NCBI GenBank assembly: GCA_002506905.1
Contig: DAYM01000004.1
Span: 11,115-75,114 of the forward strand
Source of the DNA: Methanomassiliicoccaceae archaeon UBA328
Lineage (GTDB): Archaea; Thermoplasmatota; Thermoplasmata; Methanomassiliicoccales; Methanomethylophilaceae
Reading direction: 5' to 3'
DNA: 64,000 nucleotides
Of the stretch, positions 27,040 to 36,809 are shown in pieces. The position numbers were made by a program, and so were the translations under genes. Position 1 is the first letter of the stretch. Each line of letters starts with the position of its first letter. The notes below the pieces were generated by a model. The model did not search any database and was not told where the DNA came from. It saw only the letters and a program-made list of their open reading frames with translations.

Positions 27040-28745
27040 TCATGCCTTCTTGGCACCCTTCCTGACAACGAAGAAGTACGCCAGAACTCCGATGAGTGCC
27101 ACGGCGATCACCGCAACGACGATGATGACTGTCGTGTTTCCGCCGTCGGAAGGCGTCGGTGTCGGCGTGGGTGTCGAGGTGATCACGTATCCGGAGATGC
27201 CTTCCTCGACCTCCTTCAGGGTGTAGCCGTGTCCGGCGATGTCCGATGCGGATGTGAGAAGGACGCCGTCCGTGTCATAGAACGGATACTCGAAAGCATC
27301 CGTTCCGATGGACGTTACCGTGGCCGGAATGATGACATTCTCGAGCTTGGAACAATCGACGAACATGTTGTCTCCGATCCTGGTCAGGCTGCTGCCGAGA
27401 TTTGCGGTCTCGAGGGAGTAGCAGCGTTCGAAGACGCCCGCTCCCGCAGTGTTCAGGCTGTCGGGGAAATTGACGCTCTCCAGACGGTAACAGTTGGAGA
27501 AGGCCTGTTCTCCCAGGTTGTTCATTCCTTCCGAAAGGCTCAGATCGGCAAGGGTGAAGCAGTTGACGAATGCGGCAACGCCGACGGTACTGACATTCTT
27601 GGGTATGTCCACGGAAGTGAGCGATACGCACCCGGAGAAAGCTGCCTGTCCGATCGATGTGACGCTTTCGGGTATCGTAATGCTCTTGAGCAGAACGCAG
27701 TCGACGAAGGCTCCGTCGCCGATCGATGTAATGGTATCCGGCAGGGTGACCGACTGCACTCTGGTGTTCTGGAATGCACCCATGCTGATGCCGGTGACAC
27801 CCTTTCCGACCGAAACGGATGTTATGGAGTATCCGTAATTATACTTCTCGGATATCCACTTGGCATCGCCCATATCGCCGTTCCCGGTGATGGTGAGTAT
27901 GTTGTTCTCAAGGGTCCAGGTGGCTTCTCCCGTTGTGCCGCTGCCGTTGTAGTAGTCTATTCCGCTTGTGTTGTACTCGTCTTCCGAAAGGCCGAAACCG
28001 TCTGATCCCAGAAGTGTCGCCTCTTTCGTGACGGCGTCGGCGAATTCGAAATAGATGCTGTTCCCGTATTCGGTGTAACCGTTGGCGAAGCAGCCGATAT
28101 CGGATCCGATGTTGCTGCCGTTCGCAATTGCGGTTATCCAGGCATCGTTGCCCGTGACCGTTATCTTCGCAAGGCTTACGCAGTGTCCGAAAGCGGTATC
28201 GCCTATGGCGGTGACCGTATCGGGGATGGTGAAGGATGTCAGAGAGCGGCACCCGTCGAATGTGCTGATCCCGATGGATGTGATATTTCCTTCGAACGTT
28301 ACGCCGATGAGTGAAAGGCAATTTTTGAACAGGGAGTCCGGGAGTTCGGTCACTTCTTTTCCGAGTGTCATCGTCTGAAGGGATCCGCAGTCCTGGAAGG
28401 CGCCGGACCCGAGTTCTGTCACGGACTCGGAGACGATCACGGAAGTAAGTGCCAATCATCCTCTGAACGCCTGGCTGCCGATGGAGGTGACATTGTTCCC
28501 GATGATCACGGATGTGAGCGTCAGGCAGTCTGCGAAGGCCGCGTTCCTGACGGCGGTGACGTTGTACAATGTGCCGTCGATGGTGACGTTATCTTTCACG
28601 GCAGCGCCCCCATCGGAATCGAGCTCGTCCATGTCGTATCCTACGGCAGTTACGCTGCTTCCGTCGATCGCGTACAATACGCCGTCCTCTTCGAGATCGT
28701 ATTTCACCATTGCATCGGACCCGTCGACGGCGAAGACGGCGGCGG
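27040..28745 (-). pseudogene. BspA-like leucine-rich-repeat surface protein, damaged
   Basis: A string of LRR_5 repeats of the BspA/Treponema type (pattern IPxxVTSIGxxAFxxCxxLxSV), with a threonine-proline stretch and one C-terminal transmembrane helix plus basic tail as anchor. Such proteins are adhesins in gut microbes. Two faults: an in-frame TGA at 28456-28458 where the repeat demands Cys (AFRG-TGA-LALTSV), and loss of the 5' end. The first ATG (28710) is inside the mature protein; upstream the frame reads IAAAVFAVDGSDA, the tail of a signal peptide, and is then cut at about 28745, where a MATE fragment begins. Confidence 0.75.
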
Positions 28746-29233
28746 CAATGGTCCCTGTGGCTTCGGTCGCATTGGGACAGAAAGATTACGGAAAAGCTCT
28801 CGTCGGGTTTTCGTATACCGTCCGTATATGCGTAATCATTTCCGTTGTGCTATCCATCCTGGTGATACTGTTTGCCGATCCCCTGTCATATGTGTTCACA
28901 TATTCTGAGGGAATGGAGTATCTTCAGTCGGAATTTGTCAAGGTCATTCGCATCTACGGATTCGTGATCCTGTTTCTGGTAGTGATCGATGTATGCTCCA
29001 GTATTCTACAGACCCTTCAATTCTCACAATTGGCTGTTGTTACGATGTTCTTCAGAGAGAGTCTTTTCATCCTGTTCTATTGGATCTCCACATTTTTCTC
29101 CATGGACGCTGTATATTGGTCATTGCTGATCGCTGAAGGAATAGGTGCGGTGATCATGGCGGTGTTCGCAATATATGCGGTAAGAAAGAGATCGTACGAT
29201 TACCCGAGAACTCCCAAGCCTATTGCGACCTGA
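28745..29233 (+). pseudogene. C-terminal half of a MATE transporter
   Basis: From about VALGQKDYGKALVGF the sequence is the second half of a MATE-family exporter: four to five hydrophobic helices, FADPLSYVFTYSEGM, and the C-terminal ILQTLQFSQL and FYWISTFFSMDAVYW segments. The N-terminal half is missing; the open frame continues to the left only as antisense of the LRR gene. The junction near 28745 joins two genes that are both missing their 5' parts. Confidence 0.7.
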
Positions 29234-29315
29234 TGTGGATGTCGGAGTCATCGGATGACATGATCGGCCTTTCGACGGGATTAGGTTTTTCTAATCTCTC
29301 TTCCTTTGTCTCAAT

Positions 29316-29930
29316 ATGGTCAACGGTCAATACAGATGCCCTTCCGGCGACGAAGGGAAACAGGTCATATCCTCTATGAACGAACATCATGCTCCGCTCA
29401 CGGATTGGGCCCTTTCCAATCTTCCCGATATCGATCCGAAATGGATATTGGATATCGGCTGCGGAGGCGGTATGCTCATCGGAAAGCTCGCCGAGAGGTA
29501 TCCGGAGGCGTTGATCGACGGCGTCGACATCTCTGCGGAATCCGTGAAGGCCACCGCGGACAACAATCCCCGCATTGCGGCCGAAGGCAGGCTCCACGTG
29601 CTCAAAGCATCGGTGTCCGACCTTCCATACGACAAAGGGACGTTCGACCTTGTGACGGCAGTAGAGACGTATTTCTTCTGGCCGAACCCCGAATTGGATA
29701 TATTCTCTGCCGCGGAGAGACTGGTTCCCGGAGGCGTGATGATGATCGCTTCCGAAGCGTATCCCGACCCGGAATTCGACGAGGTCAATAATAGGCATTC
29801 CGAAGAGTATGGAATGAAACTGCTTCCGAACGAGAGGTTGCAGGATATAATGTCCGGAGCGGGACTGAGGACGGAGTTCTTCACCGTGAAGGAGAAGAAT
29901 TGGGTCGTGTTCATCGGAAAGAAGGAGTGA
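29316..29930 (+). CDS. Class I SAM-dependent methyltransferase
   Basis: 204 residues. Motif I is ILDIGCGGGMLIGKL (about 44-58), followed by DGVDISAESVKAT and the acidic LPYDKGTFDLVTAVET segment. Substrate unknown. It is followed 3 nt later by msrA. A decayed relative lies at about 26.9 kb. Complete, with the usual length for small methyltransferases. Confidence 0.85.
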   Translation: MVNGQYRCPSGDEGKQVISSMNEHHAPLTDWALSNLPDIDPKWILDIGCGGGMLIGKLAERYPEALIDGVDISAESVKATADNNPRIAAEGRLHVLKASVSDLPYDKGTFDLVTAVETYFFWPNPELDIFSAAERLVPGGVMMIASEAYPDPEFDEVNNRHSEEYGMKLLPNERLQDIMSGAGLRTEFFTVKEKNWVVFIGKKE

Positions 29931-29933
29931 TCC

Positions 29934-30467
29934 ATGGTTGCGGATCCGTCGTACGTGCCGAAGGACGGACGTTCTGTCATTTACTTTGCGGGAGGGTGCT
30001 TCTGGGGAGTGGAGAAGGCGTTCTCGGTCATGCGCGGTGTGACGGATACCGAATGCGGTTACGCGAACGGGTTTGACAGACTCATCCCGGATTACATGCT
30101 GGTTTGTTCCGGGAAGTACGGTTATTTGGAAGCCGTGAGGGTGGAGTACGATCCGAAGATCATCGGATCGGACCTTCTGCTGGCGGCGTTCTTCATGATC
30201 ATCGATCCCACGGACCGGGACAGACAGGGGAACGATATCGGGCACCAGTACAACACGGGGATCTACTGGACGGACGAGAGTACCGGCAGGTCCGTGAAAG
30301 CGTTCACGGAACAGGAGAGGAAGAAGTACAAGGTGTTCTACACCGAGATCGGTCCGCTGGAGAGGTTCACCGTCGCGGAACCGGAGCACCAGGATTATCT
30401 CGACAGGAATCCCGGAGGGTACTGTCATGTTCCGGAGAGGACGATCAGGGTGCTGAGGATGTTCTGA
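29934..30467 (+). CDS. msrA: Peptide methionine sulfoxide reductase A
   Basis: 177 residues. The catalytic cysteine is Cys22 in the GGCFWG motif, and the HQYNTGIYW segment near residue 103 is the second family hallmark. It reduces methionine-S-sulfoxide in oxidised proteins, using thioredoxin-like donors. It follows the methyltransferase by 3 nt and is likely cotranscribed. Frame intact. Confidence 0.96.
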   Translation: MVADPSYVPKDGRSVIYFAGGCFWGVEKAFSVMRGVTDTECGYANGFDRLIPDYMLVCSGKYGYLEAVRVEYDPKIIGSDLLLAAFFMIIDPTDRDRQGNDIGHQYNTGIYWTDESTGRSVKAFTEQERKKYKVFYTEIGPLERFTVAEPEHQDYLDRNPGGYCHVPERTIRVLRMF

Positions 30468-30587
30468 GATCAGATCGTTTTATTCTTCTGCAAATTTGTC
30501 AACGGCCGGAGTTCCTGCGCTGTACTCCGATCACCAAAAGATCGGTGATCTGCGGATTTTGATAATCTTTGAAACGATCGTAGTATC

Positions 30588-30824
30588 ATGGATTTGGAGT
30601 ATAATCTGAAGAAATTGGATGACTGGTATGAGAATGTTCAGGATGATGTTTTCTCAATATCGATCGGACCTGGAAATCTGATGGAGATCATCTTGTATAA
30701 TTCCCGTAATCTGAGAGTGCAGGATAAACTGGAATTGTTTGGTTCCCTGGATGATTTTCTGTGTTTGGTTGCAGAGTTTGCGGAGATAAGAATAGAGAAA
30801 TTCTTCCGGGAAGAGGATCAGTGA
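30588..30824 (+). CDS. Small acidic protein of unknown function
   Basis: 78 residues, acidic, beginning MDLEYNLKKLDDWYENVQDD, with alternating hydrophobic positions suggesting an alpha/beta fold; no motif recognised. Two small genes in tandem here precede an HNH nuclease gene, so a link to that accessory block is possible. Confidence 0.45.
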   Translation: MDLEYNLKKLDDWYENVQDDVFSISIGPGNLMEIILYNSRNLRVQDKLELFGSLDDFLCLVAEFAEIRIEKFFREEDQ

Positions 30825-30852
30825 ATAATAGATCCTGAGACGATCGGATCTC

Positions 30853-31008
30853 ATGGATCAGTATGTTCACGTAGAATGTCCAAAGTGCGGAGGGTATGTT
30901 CTTGCTGCAGATATGAAATATTGCGAGTCTTCGGAGGAGGAGAGATTCGAGTATTATGTTTGCGGGTGCGGGTGTAGGTTCGGAGTAAGATATTTTGTTG
31001 ACGGGTGA
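30853..31008 (+). CDS. 51-residue zinc-binding small protein
   Basis: Starts MDQYVHVECPKCGGYVL and ends with a second cysteine pair (YYVCGCGCRFGVRYFVDG). Two CxxC/CxC pairs about 30 residues apart suggest a single zinc ribbon. It begins 28 nt after the previous small gene and has no strong upstream signal. No named family recognised. Confidence 0.5.
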   Translation: MDQYVHVECPKCGGYVLAADMKYCESSEEERFEYYVCGCGCRFGVRYFVDG

Positions 31009-31222
31009 GGAATAATGCTCACTTGGTACGAAAAAACTTGCATAGTTTTATGATCTGATAGTGTGTATTTAGGTATGCCGTAAAACAGGTCGTGCGATCA
31101 TCGTAGTTGATAGTTATTCCTGGACAGTTGAAGACAACAACAATGCAGTAAAGAGGACAGATCTGTCTGTTTTCAAAAATCACGGTACGGCCATTCCGGT
31201 AGATGTTAGGTTTTTCTTCGGA

Positions 31223-31906
31223 GTGGACGATTTCAAAAAGGGCCAACACAGATCAGTAGTTTTGGTTTTTGATGGAAATAGATATCAGGCTAAATTGGAA
31301 AAGACCAATTCAACCGCAAATCAGGCCAGATTGATGTGGAATTTGGACCTTTCTCGTGCATTCAATAACAAGTATCCGAATGTTCTGAAAACCGGGTTAT
31401 ATCCTGAATTAAAGATTATGAAGATCAACGATTCGGAATATCATCTGGAGTTCAATAACAAACTTACGCTTCATGAAGTAATAGAACGTGATCTTCAGAC
31501 GGAAGATAACAATACGGTGATTTCCGGAGGAGTGGAAGGGGAGAAAAAGCTCGTTATCGGAACCAGATATGAGCGTAACAGCAAAAACCGTGAGGATGCC
31601 ATCGAGATTCATGGATTAAAGTGTGCCGTATGCGGTTTTGATTTCGGTGAAGCATATGGTGATGCAGGAAAGGATTACATCGAAGTTCACCATCTCGTTC
31701 CTCTTTCAGAAAAAGGAGCTCCTCAGAAGGTCAATCCGGAAACCGATCTGGTGTGTGTCTGTTCCAATTGTCATAGAATGATACACAGAAGGAAAGGCCA
31801 GGTTTATTCAGTCGAAGAGCTGAGAGAGAAGATGATCGAGTGCGGCAGCATTCAGGAGATTGATGGTCAACTAATTTTATCGAGGAAGGCCGTCTTAAGA
31901 AAGTGA
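31223..31906 (+). CDS. HNH endonuclease, 5' end uncertain
   Basis: The C-terminal half is an HNH nuclease: CAVCGFDFGEAYG, then IEVHHLVPLSEKG and DLVCVCSNCHRMIHRRKG, giving the zinc cysteines and the catalytic His. The N-terminal half looks like the DNA-interaction module often joined to such nucleases. The first start codon in frame is GTG at 31223, but recognisable coding sequence continues upstream in the same frame (SYSWTVEDNNNAVKRTDLSV, about 31109-31222) to a TAG at 31070-31072, with no ATG, GTG or TTG available. The gene may have lost its start. It converges on the GmrSD-like gene. Confidence 0.7.
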   Translation: MDDFKKGQHRSVVLVFDGNRYQAKLEKTNSTANQARLMWNLDLSRAFNNKYPNVLKTGLYPELKIMKINDSEYHLEFNNKLTLHEVIERDLQTEDNNTVISGGVEGEKKLVIGTRYERNSKNREDAIEIHGLKCAVCGFDFGEAYGDAGKDYIEVHHLVPLSEKGAPQKVNPETDLVCVCSNCHRMIHRRKGQVYSVEELREKMIECGSIQEIDGQLILSRKAVLRK

Positions 31907-31952
31907 GCCAGTCGATAGTTAAAGCACACTGAGCACGACATCTGATACAGCA

Positions 31953-33600
31953 TCATATCTGCATAATTGGCCATTTTTCTTTTACACGATTCAACAATTC
32001 ATCTTGACGATTTTCTATGTCTTTTATAGTCCATTCATCTAGGTTCGCAAGAGCTTTTGTATCCGGGATATCTGATTTCAAATACTCTTTTTTCTTAACA
32101 TTAAATGTTGAATTTTTAATGCGTTCGTTCAGGGTATGGTGGAGTAACGTCATATTCCCGATTCTGCGACAATATTCTTCGTGTTCGTCTTCTTCAATAT
32201 TCCATTCACCTATTGATAAAGGCATGATGTGTTCTAGATGAACTGTTTGACCATTGGGAGATACAATGGTCTCCGAGTGTTCATGTTCATACAGGGATCT
32301 TAGAATGATTTTAGCTTCCTTATCTTTGGGATCATATGTGGCGAATTTGCTTTCTATCTCTGGATCTTTCGCAGTGAGTTTTATTATCCGTTCAACTACT
32401 GATTTGGTGTTCAGTTCATCATTGGTGTCTCTAATGCAATCTTTGAGAATTCAGTTTCATTTTTATTTGCTACATAGCCCATAATTGCTTGATTTCTTAC
32501 GATAAGACACTCAATCGCATTCAATATCTTGGATATGTCCTCTTTTGATGCATTTTTTGCGCAGGCTGCCAATATTATGGGGTAAAAAGATGTGGCACCT
32601 AGGCCCCCTGTAGTTTTTAGGCATTCTACTGATTTCTGATCAATGAAATCATTTGTTCTTGGATATACAAGGTATAGGTAATTTTGATATGAATTGAACA
32701 TGTGCTTTAGAAACTCATCCGCGTCGTCACCTAATTCATAGGATATCGCTCTAAACAGTGTTTTGCTTCTGACGAATTCGTGGGATGCATTCCAATAGTA
32801 CCTAAAAAACTTGGAAATATCGGCGCTCTTAATCGAGGAAAATTCACTCGTCATTGTCATCCACTTTTCCTTTACAGAGTCAATATTGCGGGCATTTCTA
32901 AAAAAGTAATTTTTCAGCAGGTCCTTCACTTCTAATTCTTTGCCACGAGAATTGAGTGTTTCAAATAGTATGCAAGCTTGTCTGAAATTGTCTGTTTCCA
33001 CGACTGAAACCTTGAATCTTTTTACAAACGCGCTCCTATATTTTCCAACAATTTGACTTTGTCATCAAAAGAAAGTCCTTCTAGCAATTCTGATATGTAC
33101 TTGAATATGTAAGCATAGGCTGCTGCAATTCTTTTGTTGGATTTATTACTGGCTTTAATGCTGTGATCTCCATCAATTATGTAATCTTTGAAGAAGACTT
33201 TGTTGGATCCGCCCATTGTTAAATTGGCACGCAAATCGCCGTTTTCTTGTTTTTCACCAACACATTCACGAAGAGCGTACGTCATTTCCCAGAGGTTTTC
33301 TGCTTTGGAATTTTCTTCCTTTAGTTTTTCTGCGATATCCCATATTACTTTTAGATAAATCACTGAAGTGCACAACCTTTGTTGTCCATCTATTATGTAG
33401 CGCGTATTGTTTCCAAAGTGAGTTTTGATTTGTCCATACAGATATTCTTCATCATTGCTGTTGATAAAGGAGTGCAAATCGCTAAGAAAGTCAGCAACCT
33501 CTTCATTTGTCCATGAATAGTCTCTTTGATAATCAGGGACAACAATTTTTTTCTCCAAAAGATCTTTCATTGGTTCTGTTGCCCATTTCATCTCGCTCAT
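31953..33600 (-). pseudogene. GmrSD-like (DUF262-DUF1524) gene with two frameshifts
   Basis: Three pieces in three frames make up one gene. Piece 1 (33022-33600) carries the DUF262 motifs VPDYQRDYSW and IDGQQRLCT. A shift near 33020 leads to piece 2 (to about 32420), with FETLNSRGKELEVKDLLKNYFF. Another shift near 32410 leads to piece 3, with HLEHIMPLS and GNMTLLHHTLN, the HNH-like DUF1524 end. The intact product would be about 550 residues, a family known from the type IV restriction system GmrSD that cleaves modified phage DNA. It follows the helicase gene as a likely two-gene operon. Confidence 0.75.
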
Positions 33601-33689
33601 GGTACCAAAGTGGCATGGTTCAAAAAGTAAATAGATCTCTTGGAAAATAGTGTACACATTGTGCACTGTTCGGTAGTGTACCATTGCAG

Positions 33690-36659
33690 TTATTGAGCAA
33701 TATACGTGAATAAGGAGTCATCAATTGTACATCTAAGTTTCATTGGAATATTCACAACACTCTCTCCGCCGGTCTCCGATTCTTTCATCTTATCGACAAT
33801 CGGATCAACCAATCCCATGTAGTAAAAGTCCGTTCCTTCTCCGTCTGCCTTCTTGACAAACAAAGGAATAACCATGCCGGTTTTCCTGTAATTTCTGATC
33901 GCTACAACTTCCGGGCTGTCCATCTTCACTCTCGAACGTGTGATCCAGCTGAAAGTGTTCCTGTCGATGAAACGGTCATCGTACTTCGTGGTCTCGCTGA
34001 TATCTTCGTCTTTATTGTATGTAACGAAAATCGGACATGTGTTGTGCTTAATCCTGTAACCGTAGATCGTAGAATACTCGTTCTTATCCCAATTCAGGAT
34101 TCTGCAGACGTCCGATCTGGAATATTTGGAAAACAGAACAAATCCAGCTTCATCGCAATCGGAATATTCTTTCCTGTTGATCTCCAATCCGCATTTGATC
34201 ACGTCTTCGAAATACGATTTGAACGGGAGATCCCGGAGGTACTCCGACAGAACCGGACTGAGCACAAGTTTGTTTTCTCTTTTTACAATCAGGTTTCTGT
34301 AAGGATATTTTTTCGCAGTCGCTTCCACAACGAATCCGCCGGTAAGAATGGAAACCGCAGACTCGATCGATTTCTTACTGTATCCTCTGGACAGCAGATC
34401 TTCGATTCTGATCTTCCCATTCCTGACCACCTCGTTCAGTATCACCAATTCTTCCGGTCTTTTTCCGTTCAGGAATTGTGTAGAGACAAATCTGAGAACT
34501 TTGATTTCGTCTTCGGACATCTTATCCGTTGCGATTTTCAGTTTGTTTCTGAAATCATACAGGCTTTCGGAGTAATCCACGACAACTCTGGGATCCAGCG
34601 ATCCGTTCTCGTACAATTCGACCAAAGTCGGATCCCTTCCCAATCTCACTTTCATGTTGCTGTACTCGTATTTCAGAGTAGCCAGCTTGGAAAGATTCGT
34701 TCTGTTGATGCAATCGTAGATCCTGTCTTTCGTGATCGTATCGAAGTTGACGCTGGAGCATCCGGGAACGATGCTGTTGCCGCTTATCAGATATCTGCGG
34801 GCGTTGTCTTTGTTGCAGGACCTGTCTCCGGAGAACGCAATTGGAATCAGGAAATTGTTGGTGTAATTTCCGATGAAGTCTATGATGACCACGTAGTCTT
34901 TGTTATTCGCCTTACGGAGGCCTCTTCCGAGCTGCTGAACGAACACGATGGCCGATTCCGTAGGTCTGAGCATGAGGATCTGATTGATGGCGGGAATGTC
35001 CACTCCTTCGTTGAAGATATTGACCGTTAGAATATAGTCCAAACAATCGTCGCCGGTGTCCTTTTCAAGTCTTTCGACCGCAGCCTCTCTTTCGTCGGGA
35101 GTGTTGTTTGCGGAAAGTGCCAGAGTTCTCAATCCTCTATCATTCATCTTATCGGAAAGAACTCTCGCTTCGTCTGTTCTGCTGCAGAAGATCAATCCCT
35201 TCACTCTGCCGCCGGTATGCGAGTAATAGTCGGCTTTGTCAAGGATGTGTTTGACACGTTCGTCGGATGTCAGCGTGTTGAATGATGTGTTGTCGTCCAG
35301 AGCCTTTCCGTTCACGGTGATATCGGAAATTCCGAAATAATGGAAGGGACAGAGCATATCCTGTTCCATAGCCTTCTGAAGTCTGATTTCGTATGCTATG
35401 GTGTGATCGAATAAAGCAAAAACATCTCCTCCGTCCATTCTCTCCGGAGTTGCGGTCATTCCGAGCATGAATTTCGGACGGAAATAGTCGATGATGCGTT
35501 TGTAGGAATCCGAGAATGCGTGATGGGCTTCATCGCACACGATGTAATCGAAGTGATCTCTTTGGAAATGTTCCATCACTTCTTTTTTCGACATTGTCTG
35601 GATGGTTGAAAACAGCATATCCGCGTTGTAATCCTTGCTGTTGCCGGACAGAATTCCGTATGTGAATTTTGACCCCAGGACTTTGCCGTAGCTGTTCTTT
35701 GCATCTTTCAGAATCTGTTCTCTGTGAACCAGAAACAGGACTTTTTTGGCACCGAATTCTCTGACGTCGAAAGCCGAAAGATAGGTTTTTCCCGTACCTG
35801 TAGCGGATATCAGAAGAGCTCTGTCTTTGCCGTCACGGTGTATTTTATCCAGATTGATCAGAGCCTCTTTCTGCATATCGTTGGGCTGGAGAAGATCGTA
35901 TCCTTTTTCGGTGAAGATTTCCTTTGAACGTTCCATCCTGGCTCTTTTGTATCTCGGGATGTAATCATCGATCCATTCGTCGGTGAGAACGGTAGAATCC
36001 GACCACATTGTTTCGAATTCGGATATCGTATCTCTGAGGAGTTCTCCGTCGTCTAAAGAAGACAATTTCAGATTCCATTCTTTGTTGACTGCGAGAGCAT
36101 CCGCGGTAAGATTGGAGCTTCCGATGATCATCGTGTCAACATCTTTTCCGTGGAAGATGTAGCCTTTTGTGTGGAAGCTGTCCTTCTCGTACATTCTGAT
36201 TTCGAAATCGGTGTTTTTCAGCAGCCATTTCAGAGCGTTCGGATCGCTGAAATTCAGATAATCGGTTGTGATTATGCGTCCTTTGACCTGACGTTCTTTC
36301 AATTCTTCGAATTTCTGGAACAGTCCTGTGATTCCGCCCATTGTTATGAATGCAACGGAGAAGTCGAAAGATTCGCATTTGTCCAGTTCGGAAACGATGG
36401 ATGTGCTGACTTTGATCTTCTTTTCAAAATCGTTGTAGATCAGCTTTGGCCTGTATGATTCGTTTGATTCTTTGTCTTTATCGACTATTGCAGTAATGGC
36501 CGATTCAGACAGAATGTCCGCCAGAGAATCATCAGGATTCATTGATTGGAAAGCTGCGGCATGGCTAATTAAGGTATCGGTGTTAGAACTAATTTGAATG
36601 ATTATAGAGCCCATCTCGACTATTATGTTCACTATTTGAATTTCTGAGTCTGTTTTCAA
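33690..36659 (-). CDS. PLD-DEAD helicase-DUF3427 protein, probable defence enzyme
   Basis: 989 residues. An N-terminal phospholipase D-type nuclease domain (about 75-215) has HTKGYIFH and IIGSSNLT, one HxK motif. A superfamily 2 helicase follows: Walker A ISATGTGKT (about 284), DEAH box VCDEAHHAF (about 377), SAT-like MTATPERM, and motif VI QQLGRGLRKA (about 585). The C-terminal third looks like DUF3427. Proteins of this layout are found in defence islands. It is upstream of and probably cotranscribed with the GmrSD-like gene. The start may be the internal Met (MNPDDSLADI) rather than 36659. Frame intact over nearly 3 kb, in contrast to its partner. Confidence 0.8.
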   Translation of the reverse strand: MKTDSEIQIVNIIVEMGSIIIQISSNTDTLISHAAAFQSMNPDDSLADILSESAITAIVDKDKESNESYRPKLIYNDFEKKIKVSTSIVSELDKCESFDFSVAFITMGGITGLFQKFEELKERQVKGRIITTDYLNFSDPNALKWLLKNTDFEIRMYEKDSFHTKGYIFHGKDVDTMIIGSSNLTADALAVNKEWNLKLSSLDDGELLRDTISEFETMWSDSTVLTDEWIDDYIPRYKRARMERSKEIFTEKGYDLLQPNDMQKEALINLDKIHRDGKDRALLISATGTGKTYLSAFDVREFGAKKVLFLVHREQILKDAKNSYGKVLGSKFTYGILSGNSKDYNADMLFSTIQTMSKKEVMEHFQRDHFDYIVCDEAHHAFSDSYKRIIDYFRPKFMLGMTATPERMDGGDVFALFDHTIAYEIRLQKAMEQDMLCPFHYFGISDITVNGKALDDNTSFNTLTSDERVKHILDKADYYSHTGGRVKGLIFCSRTDEARVLSDKMNDRGLRTLALSANNTPDEREAAVERLEKDTGDDCLDYILTVNIFNEGVDIPAINQILMLRPTESAIVFVQQLGRGLRKANNKDYVVIIDFIGNYTNNFLIPIAFSGDRSCNKDNARRYLISGNSIVPGCSSVNFDTITKDRIYDCINRTNLSKLATLKYEYSNMKVRLGRDPTLVELYENGSLDPRVVVDYSESLYDFRNKLKIATDKMSEDEIKVLRFVSTQFLNGKRPEELVILNEVVRNGKIRIEDLLSRGYSKKSIESAVSILTGGFVVEATAKKYPYRNLIVKRENKLVLSPVLSEYLRDLPFKSYFEDVIKCGLEINRKEYSDCDEAGFVLFSKYSRSDVCRILNWDKNEYSTIYGYRIKHNTCPIFVTYNKDEDISETTKYDDRFIDRNTFSWITRSRVKMDSPEVVAIRNYRKTGMVIPLFVKKADGEGTDFYYMGLVDPIVDKMKESETGGESVVNIPMKLRCTIDDSLFTYIAQ

Positions 36660-36721
36660 TTAGTTTATGTTTTTTAAGATAAATGCGCCCTAGTTATCAT
36701 TAAATATACAGCTATTAATTA

Positions 36722-36746
36722 CATATTGGATGTTTAATCCAATATG
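36722..36746 (+). promoter_or_regulatory. Palindromic operator upstream of the ABC importer
   Basis: CATATTGGAT-GTTTA-ATCCAATATG, a perfect 10-bp inverted repeat, 64 bp before the binding-protein gene and between two TATA-like stretches (TTAAATATAC near 36699 and AATAAATACT near 36790). It resembles a dimeric metal-responsive repressor site in form. The rest of the 36660-36809 gap is A/T-rich without genes. Confidence 0.5.
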
Positions 36747-36809
36747 CTTATTAACGAGTAGTCGAAACAAGAAAATTTTCGATGAAACTAATAAATACTG
36801 AGAGAAAAA

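Noticed and set aside
28481..28744. Left part of the long plus-strand frame as the MATE N-terminus
   Set aside because: It is the antisense of the LRR repeats (Ser/Thr/Val-rich without helices), so only the part from about 28745 is MATE.
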